DNA from: a bacterium
GTDB lineage: Bacteria; Muiribacteriota; Ozemobacteria; Ozemobacterales; Ozemobacteraceae
Assembly: GCA_016192885.1 (NCBI GenBank)
Contig: JACPTH010000051.1
Span: 10,432-21,831 of the forward strand
Reading direction: 5' to 3'
Length of the DNA stretch: 11,400 bases
Shown piece by piece: positions 1 through 7,125 of this stretch (the first letter of the stretch is position 1; each line of letters opens with the position of its first letter). The position numbers were made by a program, and so were the translations under genes. The notes beneath the pieces were generated by a model, which ran no database searches, was not told where the DNA came from, and saw only the letters and a program-made list of their open reading frames with translations.

Positions 1-2261
1 AAGAGGTGGTGAACCGGGCCCAAATAGCTTTTCGCGGTAAGAAAAGCCATAAAGAGCGAAAAGGCCCCTAAAAAACCGATTATCCAATTGATTTTCCGTC
101 TTTCCCAACTTATTGCCTCCGAAATCCTGCTAACCGGAGTGGTTGCAATTAAAATGTAGTGGGGCAGGTTTCGGCTCCGAAAGGCGGAAACGAGTTGTTC
201 TCCTTGAGGTCTTAAAACCCGATCCCTGATCCTTGATTTTGTTTGGGAAAGTCTAAAAAAGTAATTGGAAAATTCCCCCGGAGAAGAAGGGTCGTCATAC
301 TCTTCAGCTAACGAATGGTCGCTTATGGCCCAAAACGAAGTTTCCTTCGGGATCAATCGGCCTGATGCGAAAATTTTCCTAAGGTATTTCGCTTCCAAAT
401 ATAAACTATTGTTGTACAAAATCAAAACCCACTGCGCTCTTCCCTCGGCATCTTGTACTATATCGATGTAGTTATGGCAGGATTCCTTGTTGCTTTCAAG
501 AAGTACAAGCCTTTTTAAATTCGAGGATATATTTCGAATGAGATCTCCCGCTTCCCATTCAACAAGGGAACTCAGAATTAAGCCCTGCATTTGATTTGCT
601 TCGATTCCGCCGCTAAATCCATGTGCCAGATTGTATGCTGATGAAATGTCCTTCCCGAATTGGCGAATGGCGTCGAAAAGGATTCTTTGGGAAGCCGTAG
701 AGATCATGTCTCCCCAGCCTCCATGAACCAATTTCTGGTATCGATCCAATGAAACCGGCCCGGAAGATTGACTTTCAAGGTCAAGAATGGCGCAATCAAT
801 TCGCGAAAGAATGGACTCATTACAAAACCAAGAATATGCTTTCTTTACTCGCACCTCTCGGGGAAGGTGAATTGCTTCGCGGATAAGGTTTGAATTACCC
901 AGAAACTGCCGTTTTAAAGTGACTCCGGAAGATGACACTAAATGCGCATGCTCGCAAAAATTTTCGTTTTCAAGGCTTTCCAAAAGATCCGAAAGGGCGG
1001 TACCCTTTTGGGGCCACGTCATAAACGGGTTCAATTTTTTCTCAAAATCAGCGCGAACATTTTCAAGTTCTTGGGGAAAATTGTTCTCGATTCCGTCCAG
1101 TGTGCTTTCCAAATCCTGATAGGCAAAATCAACCAACCGTTTTTCATGCTCCGAGATATAGAAACTTGAAATCATTAAAATTCCCATTGCGGGTATTCCG
1201 GTTGAAATGCATAATACTCCAATAAACTTGTCTCTAATCGACCATTTTGGTTTTGCCCTAAGCACAACAATTCGAAATGAAAAAACTAGAATGGGGAAAC
1301 TAAGTAGAAAAAACATGAGAAAAGATGCGAGAAAAAAAGACCCGGGGGGAATGGGAATTTGCGAAAGGGCTATCAGCATGGTGTTCCTTGCCGTTACGTT
1401 TGATGTTAAAAGAAGGTTTTCCTCTTGAACGTCAGTTTCGCGGGTTTGCCTCAGGCGATGAGAAAAATATTGAAACCGGCTTGGGGAAACCGATTGAGGG
1501 ACGTAAAGCGCTTGATTCAACGAAAGATTGTAGGCTCCCATCTGAAACCTTGGAGAAGAATTCGCCTTTAACACGAATTGGGCGCAGGCAGAATCGGAAA
1601 GATGTTCTTTGTGAATAATTATCAAAACAGCCAAGTTTTTTCGGGCGATTACCCCGGGTAAGGTTCCCCAATAACCCCAGGTACAACGCTGTGACAAGCG
1701 CAGGAGCCGAGCTTTTTTCCCGCCTTTCGCAAGCTGGTGAACGTCTTGCGGGAAAATCTTATCTCCCGAGGAAATTACGGGCGAATAATTGATTTCTTTC
1801 CAACCGGTTTTCCATGGAGGATTTCGAATTAATTCGAAAGCTTCGCAAAGTCGGTCAAAGGAGGAATTTGACTTTGGGAAAATCAAATTGTTCGAAGAAT
1901 CAAAAATCATAATTTCCGCGCAACCAGTGCCAAGTGAATTTAGAGTCGAATTAAGCGCTTTTCCCCAATCGTCAACGTTTTGACAAACGAGGGATTTTTC
2001 TCCCATAGTCTGATTTAGAAATTTGGTTAAAAAGACCGTCGGTTCAAATTCGGCGCTAATTTGTCCTATTTTCTGATGCATGGCATTAAAAATTTCGCGA
2101 ACCTCGGATCTTTGCCTAAACGTTAGGTAACTTTGGAATCCGCTCCAAAATAGGATGCCCGGTAAACTCCAAAATGGAATTAAGTACAATATCCAGATGG
2201 TTAGGCGTTCAAAGGAAAATTTCGAAAAAAAACCGTGGTTACCTGAAATCTCTTCGTTCAT
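1..2261 (-). CDS. Multi-pass membrane sensor protein, probable SpoIIE-type receptor phosphatase (C-terminus beyond window)
   Basis: The frame is open on the minus strand from the ATG at 2261 to base 1, about 753 codons, and runs off the left edge. I translated it fully and found no internal stop. It is a diverged tandem paralogue of the 975-residue protein encoded just upstream. It has the same layout: an N-terminal membrane segment (about residues 19-40), a soluble region, two adjacent membrane segments (about 308-332 and 343-366), a second soluble region, and a last membrane segment (about 724-743). The clearest shared motif precedes that last segment: HYILIATTPVSRIS here against NYVLIAATPTSMIS in the paralogue. 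By that parallel a HAMP linker and a cytoplasmic PPM/SpoIIE phosphatase domain should follow outside the window; that part is inferred. The start is supported by AGAGG at 2272-2268, six bases ahead of the ATG, and by an ATGA overlap with the preceding stop, which suggests translational coupling. The ligand and target are unknown. Confidence 0.85.
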   Translation of the reverse strand, partial: MNEEISGNHGFFSKFSFERLTIWILYLIPFWSLPGILFWSGFQSYLTFRQRSEVREIFNAMHQKIGQISAEFEPTVFLTKFLNQTMGEKSLVCQNVDDWGKALNSTLNSLGTGCAEIMIFDSSNNLIFPKSNSSFDRLCEAFELIRNPPWKTGWKEINYSPVISSGDKIFPQDVHQLAKGGKKARLLRLSQRCTWGYWGTLPGVIARKNLAVLIIIHKEHLSDSACAQFVLKANSSPRFQMGAYNLSLNQALYVPQSVSPSRFQYFSHRLRQTRETDVQEENLLLTSNVTARNTMLIALSQIPIPPGSFFLASFLMFFLLSFPILVFSFRIVVLRAKPKWSIRDKFIGVLCISTGIPAMGILMISSFYISEHEKRLVDFAYQDLESTLDGIENNFPQELENVRADFEKKLNPFMTWPQKGTALSDLLESLENENFCEHAHLVSSSGVTLKRQFLGNSNLIREAIHLPREVRVKKAYSWFCNESILSRIDCAILDLESQSSGPVSLDRYQKLVHGGWGDMISTASQRILFDAIRQFGKDISSAYNLAHGFSGGIEANQMQGLILSSLVEWEAGDLIRNISSNLKRLVLLESNKESCHNYIDIVQDAEGRAQWVLILYNNSLYLEAKYLRKIFASGRLIPKETSFWAISDHSLAEEYDDPSSPGEFSNYFFRLSQTKSRIRDRVLRPQGEQLVSAFRSRNLPHYILIATTPVSRISEAISWERRKINWIIGFLGAFSLFMAFLTAKSYLGPVHHL

Positions 2262-5185
2262 GGTTTGCCTCTGGATCTTCTTCGAACAACCAAAATGGTT
2301 TGATCATCCTGTCTTTCATTCATTTCCGAAAACCGGTCAACCGCCGAGAAAATTCCATCCAAAATTTCTCTAACCGATTTGATTCCAAGTTCTTCAACCA
2401 CCCTAAGAAACCGATCGTATCCGAACATTTCTTGGTTTGAATTAATTGGTTCAATAAGCCCGTCGGTATAGCAAACCACCAAATCCCCTGGGTCCAGGTG
2501 GATTTCTTGGAAGGCAAAGGGCCTGCGCTTTTTGATGCCAAGAGGATATTGGGGTTGCCCGATAAGTTTTGAGCCCGTTTTTGAGAAGTGAATCGGATAG
2601 GCCTGCCCGGCCGTACTATAAGAAAATGTTGAAGACTTCAGGTCGATAATTCCAAGAAACATAGTCATATGTAGGGAGCGTCCGTGCTCGTATAAATGGC
2701 GATCAAGCCTGAAGAGAACGGATGCCGGGGTGGCGTTTAAGTCTTCCAGAAGTAAATATCCCGCCATTTTCATTAAGGCAACAACCAATGCCGCTGGAAT
2801 GCCGTGTCCGGCGACATCTCCAATAAAAATCGCGACTCTATTTCCGGGGCACTCGATGGCGTCGTAGTAATCTCCTCCGAGGGAGGAAGCCAATCGCATC
2901 GCACCTTCGATTTCGAAGTCTTCGAGGATAAGAGGTTTCTGAAGGACGAGATTTTCTTGGATGGCCTTGGCGGAATGGATCTCCTTTAAATCTGCCGCGG
3001 TTTGCGTTAGAGCTAGGGTTAAATTTTCCATTTCATCCCCAGTTTCGGCAAGGGATAAGTTTTCAAATTGGCGGAGGTCAATCGATTTAAGATTTTTCTC
3101 CATTATTCGAATAGGCCACAACAAATGTTTTGAAAATACGAAGCCGTTAAAAACAGTCAAGAATAGAAAAACCAAGCCTACGGCAATCAACTTTTGATTT
3201 AATCGTCGGGAACTTTCGGAAATCATTGAAGTCGGAGTCGCGGCGATTAAAACGTAATTTGAAAGATTTCGCCCAACCATACCAAAAAACAGATATTCGG
3301 TTTTCCCAAGCCGTGAAACCTGCCGGTAGGGGGTTTCGCGATCCGTTACGATCTCGGATATTCGCACTAAATCAGGATGTTTCAGGATTTTTGGTGATGG
3401 GAACGCAGGAACACCTCTTAAGGAAAATTTCGGAAAAGCGGCAAATTTAACTTCGGGCAGGTTTCTGAATTGCCTGAGGACCTGTTTTAGATACATCGCC
3501 TGAAACCGTCGGTTTCCATGAGAGATGATTAAGAGAAGGGGAGAATCATTCGTAGTCGGCGACCGTAAAATTTGGAAGAAATGCAATGTTTCGCCGCCAA
3601 AAACTTTCATGGTAGTGACCCTGCCAAGATTTTGAAGAATACTGTTGCTTAACGTTTTACTCTGTATTATTTGGACCACGGTATTTGCTGATTTTTGCGG
3701 GTTGATCCCCTTGTACAATGACAAAACTCCTCCGCAAAAACCGCCAATGGTTGATTGGAGGTTTTTTTCAAAATCATTTCCCGGGGTTGATATCGCGAAA
3801 ACAATTTCGCCTTCGATATTGCTTATGTAAACCCCCATTATTATTCCTTTTGAAACAAGTTCATGAAGGGGAGAGAAAGATTTCAAATCACCGGTTATTT
3901 CATAATTCGCGCACATTTCACGATAGCGCTTTTCAAGCGGAACAAAAGCCGAAGGAAGGTCCGCATCCACTTTGTTTAAAAGCGTTTCCATTCTGTAATT
4001 TGCCTGTTCGATAAGATTCTTCTCTTCTTCACGTCGGAATTGGTCCCCCCAAAAAAGGAAAATCGCGAAGGGAACCCCCGCTCCAAGAGCTAGAATTCCG
4101 CCCAATAGCTGACGAATACTTAATTGAATTTTGGGGTTAAGAAAAAGGAATCTAAATGAGGCGAGAAAAACAACGAATGGAAGGGCAATTGCGCCAAAAT
4201 GGACCAAGGAAACCCAATCGGGAATCTTTTGTACAAGATCAGATTGAACCGAGGCAACCAGCCTAAATTTTACGCCACCGGGGAGGATGGCGATTAAAAA
4301 CCCCGGGATCTCCATTCTCGGCGGGAGCCAAGGTTCCACCCAGTTTATTCCGATATTTTTGTTGTAAGGGCTTTTGGGGAGGTTTCCTAAAGTTTCATTA
4401 GTTTCGGGGACAATAGCGCCACAAGCATAACCCGCCGGAAGAAACTTGTACAAGTTGTGAAGGGCTTTTTTTAACAAATCCCTCTCGGACAAAGCCTCAG
4501 AATGAGCGAACGCTAAAAGGAAAATAGTTCTTTGGGGACAACGAACCCTCCACCAAGCCCCCCAGGTTTTTGATTGTCCTCCGCTTAGCGGAGTTAACTC
4601 GTTTGAATGATCGGCCAATTTGGTTATCCCGCCAGGATGCCCGGTAAAAACTTCGCTAAACCGCTCCAATTCTTTGGGAGGATCTACATTGCGGTAATTC
4701 TTCTCAAGTATCGCCTTCAGAACTTTCTTCGATGCAATAATTGAGTCATTTTGAATTCCCTTAGCATGAATTCGTTCCAATTTTTCATTAAAAACATAAA
4801 TCGAAAATGCTTTCGGGAACTGGCCGTGTAGAAAATCGCTCAAAGATTCCAATGATTTCCCTTCCTTAAGCCTTTTCACCGCTTTCTCGAGCGCCGCCTG
4901 GAGAACTTGTTTAGGTTGACAATTTCGATTTAAACGGTGAAGGATTTGTTCCAATTCAGCGAAAGCATTTTCCTTCCCGCTCAAAAAATATTTTTCTTTC
5001 AACGCCTCAACACCGGCTGTCATCAACCTACTTGGGGCCCAAGCAATCAGGATAAAACACAAAACAACCTTTAGAAACCAGATTATTGATGAAAAGCCCG
5101 AGGGAAAAATTTTATGCAAAGATAACAAGCGAAGGTTCTCTTTGGAGGGGGGGAGGGCTTGTGAAGGCGAAGCCTGCGAACCCAT
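2258..5185 (-). CDS. Receptor-type SpoIIE/PPM serine phosphatase with two predicted extracytoplasmic regions and HAMP
   Basis: This is a 975-residue membrane phosphatase. Likely membrane segments are at about residues 31-50, 326-349, 356-379 and 664-684. With the N-terminus inside, this places two large regions (about 51-325 and 380-663) outside the membrane and the C-terminus in the cytoplasm. A HAMP-like linker spans about 685-738. The PPM/SpoIIE phosphatase domain follows (about 750-970) with its metal-binding signatures: GGDYYD (770-775), GDVAGHG (789-795), YTDG (906-909) and the terminal DDQ (960-962). Proteins of this class (RsbU, RsbP, SpoIIE) dephosphorylate serine on anti-anti-sigma (STAS) proteins, so this is probably a stimulus-gated input to a partner-switching pathway. 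No STAS or anti-sigma gene lies in the window. The two outer regions match no domain I can name with confidence; the second may be Cache-like. The start is two bases after the ruvB stop, with only a weak ribosome site, which suggests coupling to ruvB. The next Met (residue 55) lies beyond the first membrane segment, so the first ATG is preferred. Confidence 0.9.
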   Translation of the reverse strand: MGSQASPSQALPPSKENLRLLSLHKIFPSGFSSIIWFLKVVLCFILIAWAPSRLMTAGVEALKEKYFLSGKENAFAELEQILHRLNRNCQPKQVLQAALEKAVKRLKEGKSLESLSDFLHGQFPKAFSIYVFNEKLERIHAKGIQNDSIIASKKVLKAILEKNYRNVDPPKELERFSEVFTGHPGGITKLADHSNELTPLSGGQSKTWGAWWRVRCPQRTIFLLAFAHSEALSERDLLKKALHNLYKFLPAGYACGAIVPETNETLGNLPKSPYNKNIGINWVEPWLPPRMEIPGFLIAILPGGVKFRLVASVQSDLVQKIPDWVSLVHFGAIALPFVVFLASFRFLFLNPKIQLSIRQLLGGILALGAGVPFAIFLFWGDQFRREEEKNLIEQANYRMETLLNKVDADLPSAFVPLEKRYREMCANYEITGDLKSFSPLHELVSKGIIMGVYISNIEGEIVFAISTPGNDFEKNLQSTIGGFCGGVLSLYKGINPQKSANTVVQIIQSKTLSNSILQNLGRVTTMKVFGGETLHFFQILRSPTTNDSPLLLIISHGNRRFQAMYLKQVLRQFRNLPEVKFAAFPKFSLRGVPAFPSPKILKHPDLVRISEIVTDRETPYRQVSRLGKTEYLFFGMVGRNLSNYVLIAATPTSMISESSRRLNQKLIAVGLVFLFLTVFNGFVFSKHLLWPIRIMEKNLKSIDLRQFENLSLAETGDEMENLTLALTQTAADLKEIHSAKAIQENLVLQKPLILEDFEIEGAMRLASSLGGDYYDAIECPGNRVAIFIGDVAGHGIPAALVVALMKMAGYLLLEDLNATPASVLFRLDRHLYEHGRSLHMTMFLGIIDLKSSTFSYSTAGQAYPIHFSKTGSKLIGQPQYPLGIKKRRPFAFQEIHLDPGDLVVCYTDGLIEPINSNQEMFGYDRFLRVVEELGIKSVREILDGIFSAVDRFSEMNERQDDQTILVVRRRSRGKP

Positions 5186-5187
5186 TC

Positions 5188-6144
5188 TTACTGCTCAAAT
5201 AAGCGCGGTTGGTTGGCTAGGTTTTTTTGTTGATGCGGCTTTAATCCAAGGTATTCAAAACCCTTTTGGGTGGCAATACGTCCTCGGCTAGTGCGAGCTA
5301 TGAATCCGCGATCAATATAATCAAGCCCCAGTCGATCGATCTTTAACATTTCCATGCCCTTCTCAACTACGTCTAAATCTACCGAGGGTCTGCTTTCGAC
5401 TTGGGCAATGTCTCGCATTCGCTTGAAAAGGCGAATGGCGACTCTCGGAGTTCCTCTTGCGCGGCGGGAAATTTCCAACGCCGCATCTTTCATAATAGGA
5501 AAATTCAATCTTTTTGAAACGGAATGAATAAGCTCGGTTAATTCATCATTTGAGTAATAATCGATACGAAGAATAACTCCAAACCTACTTCGCAATGGCG
5601 CGGCAACGTCTCCTTCCCTGGTGGTGGCGCCTATCAAAGTAAACGGGGGAACTTTCATTCTTAGACTTCGAGCGGTGGGCCCCTTCCCGATTAGAACATC
5701 AAAATGATAGTCCTCCATGGCCGGATATAAAATTTCCTCAACCGATTTTCCGAGGCGATGAATCTCATCTATGAACAAAACATCCCCGGCTTTTAAGCCG
5801 CTCAATAGAGCTGCAACATCGCCAGGCCTGGTAAGAACCGGCCCGGAAGTTATCCGAATTTGAACGCCCATTTCGGCGGAAATAACCGTCGCCAAAGTTG
5901 TTTTTCCGAGCCCGGGGGGGCCGAGCAGAAGGGAGTGATCTAGCGACTCGCTTCTTTTCTGCGCGGCGGAAATAAAGATTTTCAATCTTTCGACGATTTC
6001 ACGTTGGCCGATAAACTCCGCGAATTTTCTAGGTCTAAGCGAGGGAAGAAAGATTTTTTCATCTTCGCTAATCGGCCTTGGAGTAAGCAAAGATTCCCGT
6101 AAAGGTTTAACTTCATTTAAAGGTTGGATTTTCTTTTTTGGCAT
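5188..6144 (-). CDS. ruvB: Holliday junction branch-migration ATPase RuvB, with shortened winged-helix domain
   Basis: RuvB is the hexameric AAA+ motor that, with RuvA, drives branch migration of Holliday junctions in recombinational repair. The AAA+ core is complete. Walker A GPPGLGKTT is at residues 75-83, Walker B LFIDEIH at 123-129, sensor 1 LIGATTREG at 170-178, and the arginine-finger segment PLRSRFG at 183-189. The small helical domain (RGTPRVAIRL, 230-239) is also present. The C-terminus is unusual. LDYIDR (274-279) runs straight into GFIARTSRGR (280-289). In typical RuvB about 40 residues lie between these two blocks, including the GGPVGL...LA segment and the EPYLIQ motif. The deletion is in frame, and its junction lies at bases 5308/5307. 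The protein is 318 residues including a roughly 30-residue N-terminal leader; the family usually has 330-350. The winged helix binds DNA, so this motor may be impaired or specialised, or the loss may be an assembly artefact. It starts 15 bases after ruvA. Confidence 0.93.
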   Translation of the reverse strand: MPKKKIQPLNEVKPLRESLLTPRPISEDEKIFLPSLRPRKFAEFIGQREIVERLKIFISAAQKRSESLDHSLLLGPPGLGKTTLATVISAEMGVQIRITSGPVLTRPGDVAALLSGLKAGDVLFIDEIHRLGKSVEEILYPAMEDYHFDVLIGKGPTARSLRMKVPPFTLIGATTREGDVAAPLRSRFGVILRIDYYSNDELTELIHSVSKRLNFPIMKDAALEISRRARGTPRVAIRLFKRMRDIAQVESRPSVDLDVVEKGMEMLKIDRLGLDYIDRGFIARTSRGRIATQKGFEYLGLKPHQQKNLANQPRLFEQ

Positions 6145-6159
6145 TGTAAAAAGATTTTG

Positions 6160-6771
6160 CTACCTTGAAAAAGATTTTAATACGGCCTCTATTAGTTGGG
6201 GTAAGGAAGCATCTTTCGCGAGGGATGGCATAACTTGTTTCATTGCCTTGTCGATTTCTTTGTCGGAATAACCAAGGTTTTCGAGGGCATCATGTACCTC
6301 ATTTTCGTGGGGAAACCCGGTAGGATGGAAAAGAACTGAAGAATCAGGGGAGGGAAGCCCAAAACCCAACTTTGAAATCGGTTCCTTAAGTTCGACGATA
6401 AGTCGAGAGCCCGTTTTCGTCCCAACCCCCTTCATTGCGGTAAGGGCCGAAAGATCCTCGGTCAAAATCATTTCAACCAATTTTTCGGGCGAGGCCGCGG
6501 ACAAGATGTTGACCGCCAGTTTTGGCCCGATTTTACTAACGCTGTTGAATAACCGGAAAAGCGAACGCTCTTCCGGAGTCGCAAATCCAAAAATTTGAGG
6601 GCCCTCTTCACGCCAATGAAGGTGCCCCAAGATTTTTACAATTGTTCCTTCCGGGCCAAGTTTATTAAAAGTTGAAAAAGGGATAAGGACTTCAAAACCA
6701 ACCCCGAAGATTTCAAGAACAATTCGATGCGGCTGCTTTTCAATCAAATTCCCCTTCAAAAACTCAATCAT
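6160..6771 (-). CDS. ruvA: Holliday junction DNA-binding protein RuvA
   Basis: RuvA is the tetrameric protein that recognises the four-way junction and loads RuvB rings on opposite arms. At 203 residues it has normal family length and all three domains. The N-terminal OB-fold begins MIEFLKGNLIEK and carries the family-typical GVGFEVLIP segment (about 23-31). The REEGPQIFGFATPEERSLF stretch (54-72) leads into tandem helix-hairpin-helix motifs at SKIGPKLAVNIL (79-90) and MKGVGTKTGSRLIVELKE (113-130). The C-terminal RuvB-contacting three-helix domain covers about 155-203 (DALENLGYSDKEIDKA...). Because domain III looks intact, RuvB contact is probably preserved even though RuvB's own winged helix is cut down. 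A weak ribosome site (GAAGG) lies about ten bases before the ATG. The gene follows the gap holding the palindromic element, where ruvC would be expected, so it may be read from the yebC promoter or from one inside that gap. Confidence 0.95.
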   Translation of the reverse strand: MIEFLKGNLIEKQPHRIVLEIFGVGFEVLIPFSTFNKLGPEGTIVKILGHLHWREEGPQIFGFATPEERSLFRLFNSVSKIGPKLAVNILSAASPEKLVEMILTEDLSALTAMKGVGTKTGSRLIVELKEPISKLGFGLPSPDSSVLFHPTGFPHENEVHDALENLGYSDKEIDKAMKQVMPSLAKDASLPQLIEAVLKSFSR

Positions 6772-6890
6772 AAAAAGTAGGCCTTCAGGTATCAGCGATC
6801 AGCATCCAGCCAAAACCCCTGAGATTTGGACCGGACAAATTCTTAGCCAATACGAAACTTTTTGCCCCTTCGTGAGAAACCACTTTCACA

Positions 6891-7029
6891 GGAGGCTCTT
6901 GCAAAATTACTCGAAACCTGCCTTGGTAGCCGCAAACTTTAGTTTGCGAAAACCCAGGTTTCGCAGGCATAAAGCCTACGCCTACCTTGATCGCGAATGT
7001 TTTCGGAAAATAATTTTGCAAGTACCTCA
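6891..7029. repeat. MITE-like palindromic element with outer inverted repeats
   Basis: The outer arms are 6891-6909 (GGAGGCTCTTGCAAAATTA) and the reverse complement of 7011-7029 (TGAGGTACTTGCAAAATTA). They match at 16 of 19 positions, with an unbroken 12-base core CTTGCAAAATTA. Between them lies an inverted pair of hairpin units (6925-6986). The layout, with terminal inverted repeats around a short non-coding palindromic core, is that of a miniature mobile or REP-derived element. No transposase gene is visible in the window, and no target-site duplication was identified with confidence. Open frames crossing it are by-products of the palindrome. Confidence 0.7.
6925..6986. repeat. REPIN-like inverted pair of REP units
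   Basis: Unit A (6925-6954) and unit B (reverse complement of 6957-6986) are both 30 bases. Both begin GGTAG and end in CGAAA(A)CC, and they are separated by two bases. They align over about three quarters of their length. Each forms its own hairpin. A has CGCAAACT/AGTTTGCG (6931-6938 with 6941-6948), a perfect 8-base stem. B has CGCAGGC/GCCTACG (6962-6968 with 6974-6980), with one wobble pair. The stems differ in sequence but keep pairing, a pattern that suggests selection on structure. Two REP units in inverted orientation define a REPIN; such units are mobilised by RAYT (TnpA_REP) proteins in other bacteria. No RAYT gene is in view. Confidence 0.65.
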
Positions 7030-7046
7030 CAGGTTTAACCTATTGA

Positions 7047-7073
7047 TTCTTCAGAAGAAACCACGTCGTGGTT
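7047..7073. repeat. Two adjacent short palindromes downstream of yebC
   Basis: TTCTTC-A-GAAGAA (7047-7059) is directly followed, sharing one base, by AACCACG-T-CGTGGTT (7059-7073). Both are perfect around a single central base. The second runs into a near-direct repeat, GTGGTTAAA then GTGGTTTAA (7068-7085). They lie 53 bases past the yebC stop on its transcript, so they could form a weak terminator or a processing site. There is no convincing U-tract, so intrinsic termination is doubtful. They could equally be symmetric protein-binding sites. Confidence 0.4.
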
Positions 7074-7125
7074 AAAGTGGTTTAAGCTGACAGCCGAAAA
7101 CTGATGGCTATTGCTTACAAAGCTA

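Larger units (their letters stand above)
6772..7125. other. 354-base yebC-ruvA intergenic region without a supported gene; ruvC absent
   Basis: In many bacteria the order is yebC-ruvC-ruvA-ruvB. Here no frame in the gap encodes anything like RuvC, and the gap is shorter than a ruvC gene. It holds a palindromic, REPIN-like element (6891-7029) and short palindromes (7047-7073). At its two outer margins are degenerate CAGC/CTGA-rich runs: ATCAGCGATCAGCATCCAGC near 6791-6810, and GCTGACAGCC...CTGATGGC near 7086-7109. These may be the edges of a larger repeat unit. Any promoter for ruvA would have to lie here, but I see no convincing one. Confidence 0.75.

Noticed and set aside
265..1618. Several plus-strand and short minus-strand frames in the first 2.2 kb
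   Set aside because: They are shadows of the long open minus-strand frame, which I translated without stops from 2261 to 1.
6785..7030. Open frame of 81 codons on the minus strand between yebC and ruvA, considered as a ruvC remnant or small gene
   Set aside because: It crosses the palindromic element, has no RuvC motif, and reads as translated hairpin repeats.
6891..7073. CRISPR array or tRNA gene in the palindrome-rich gap
   Set aside because: Repeats are inverted rather than direct and regularly spaced, and no cloverleaf pattern is seen.
7047..7073. Strong intrinsic terminator after yebC
   Set aside because: The palindromes have single-base centres and no U-tract follows on the yebC transcript.
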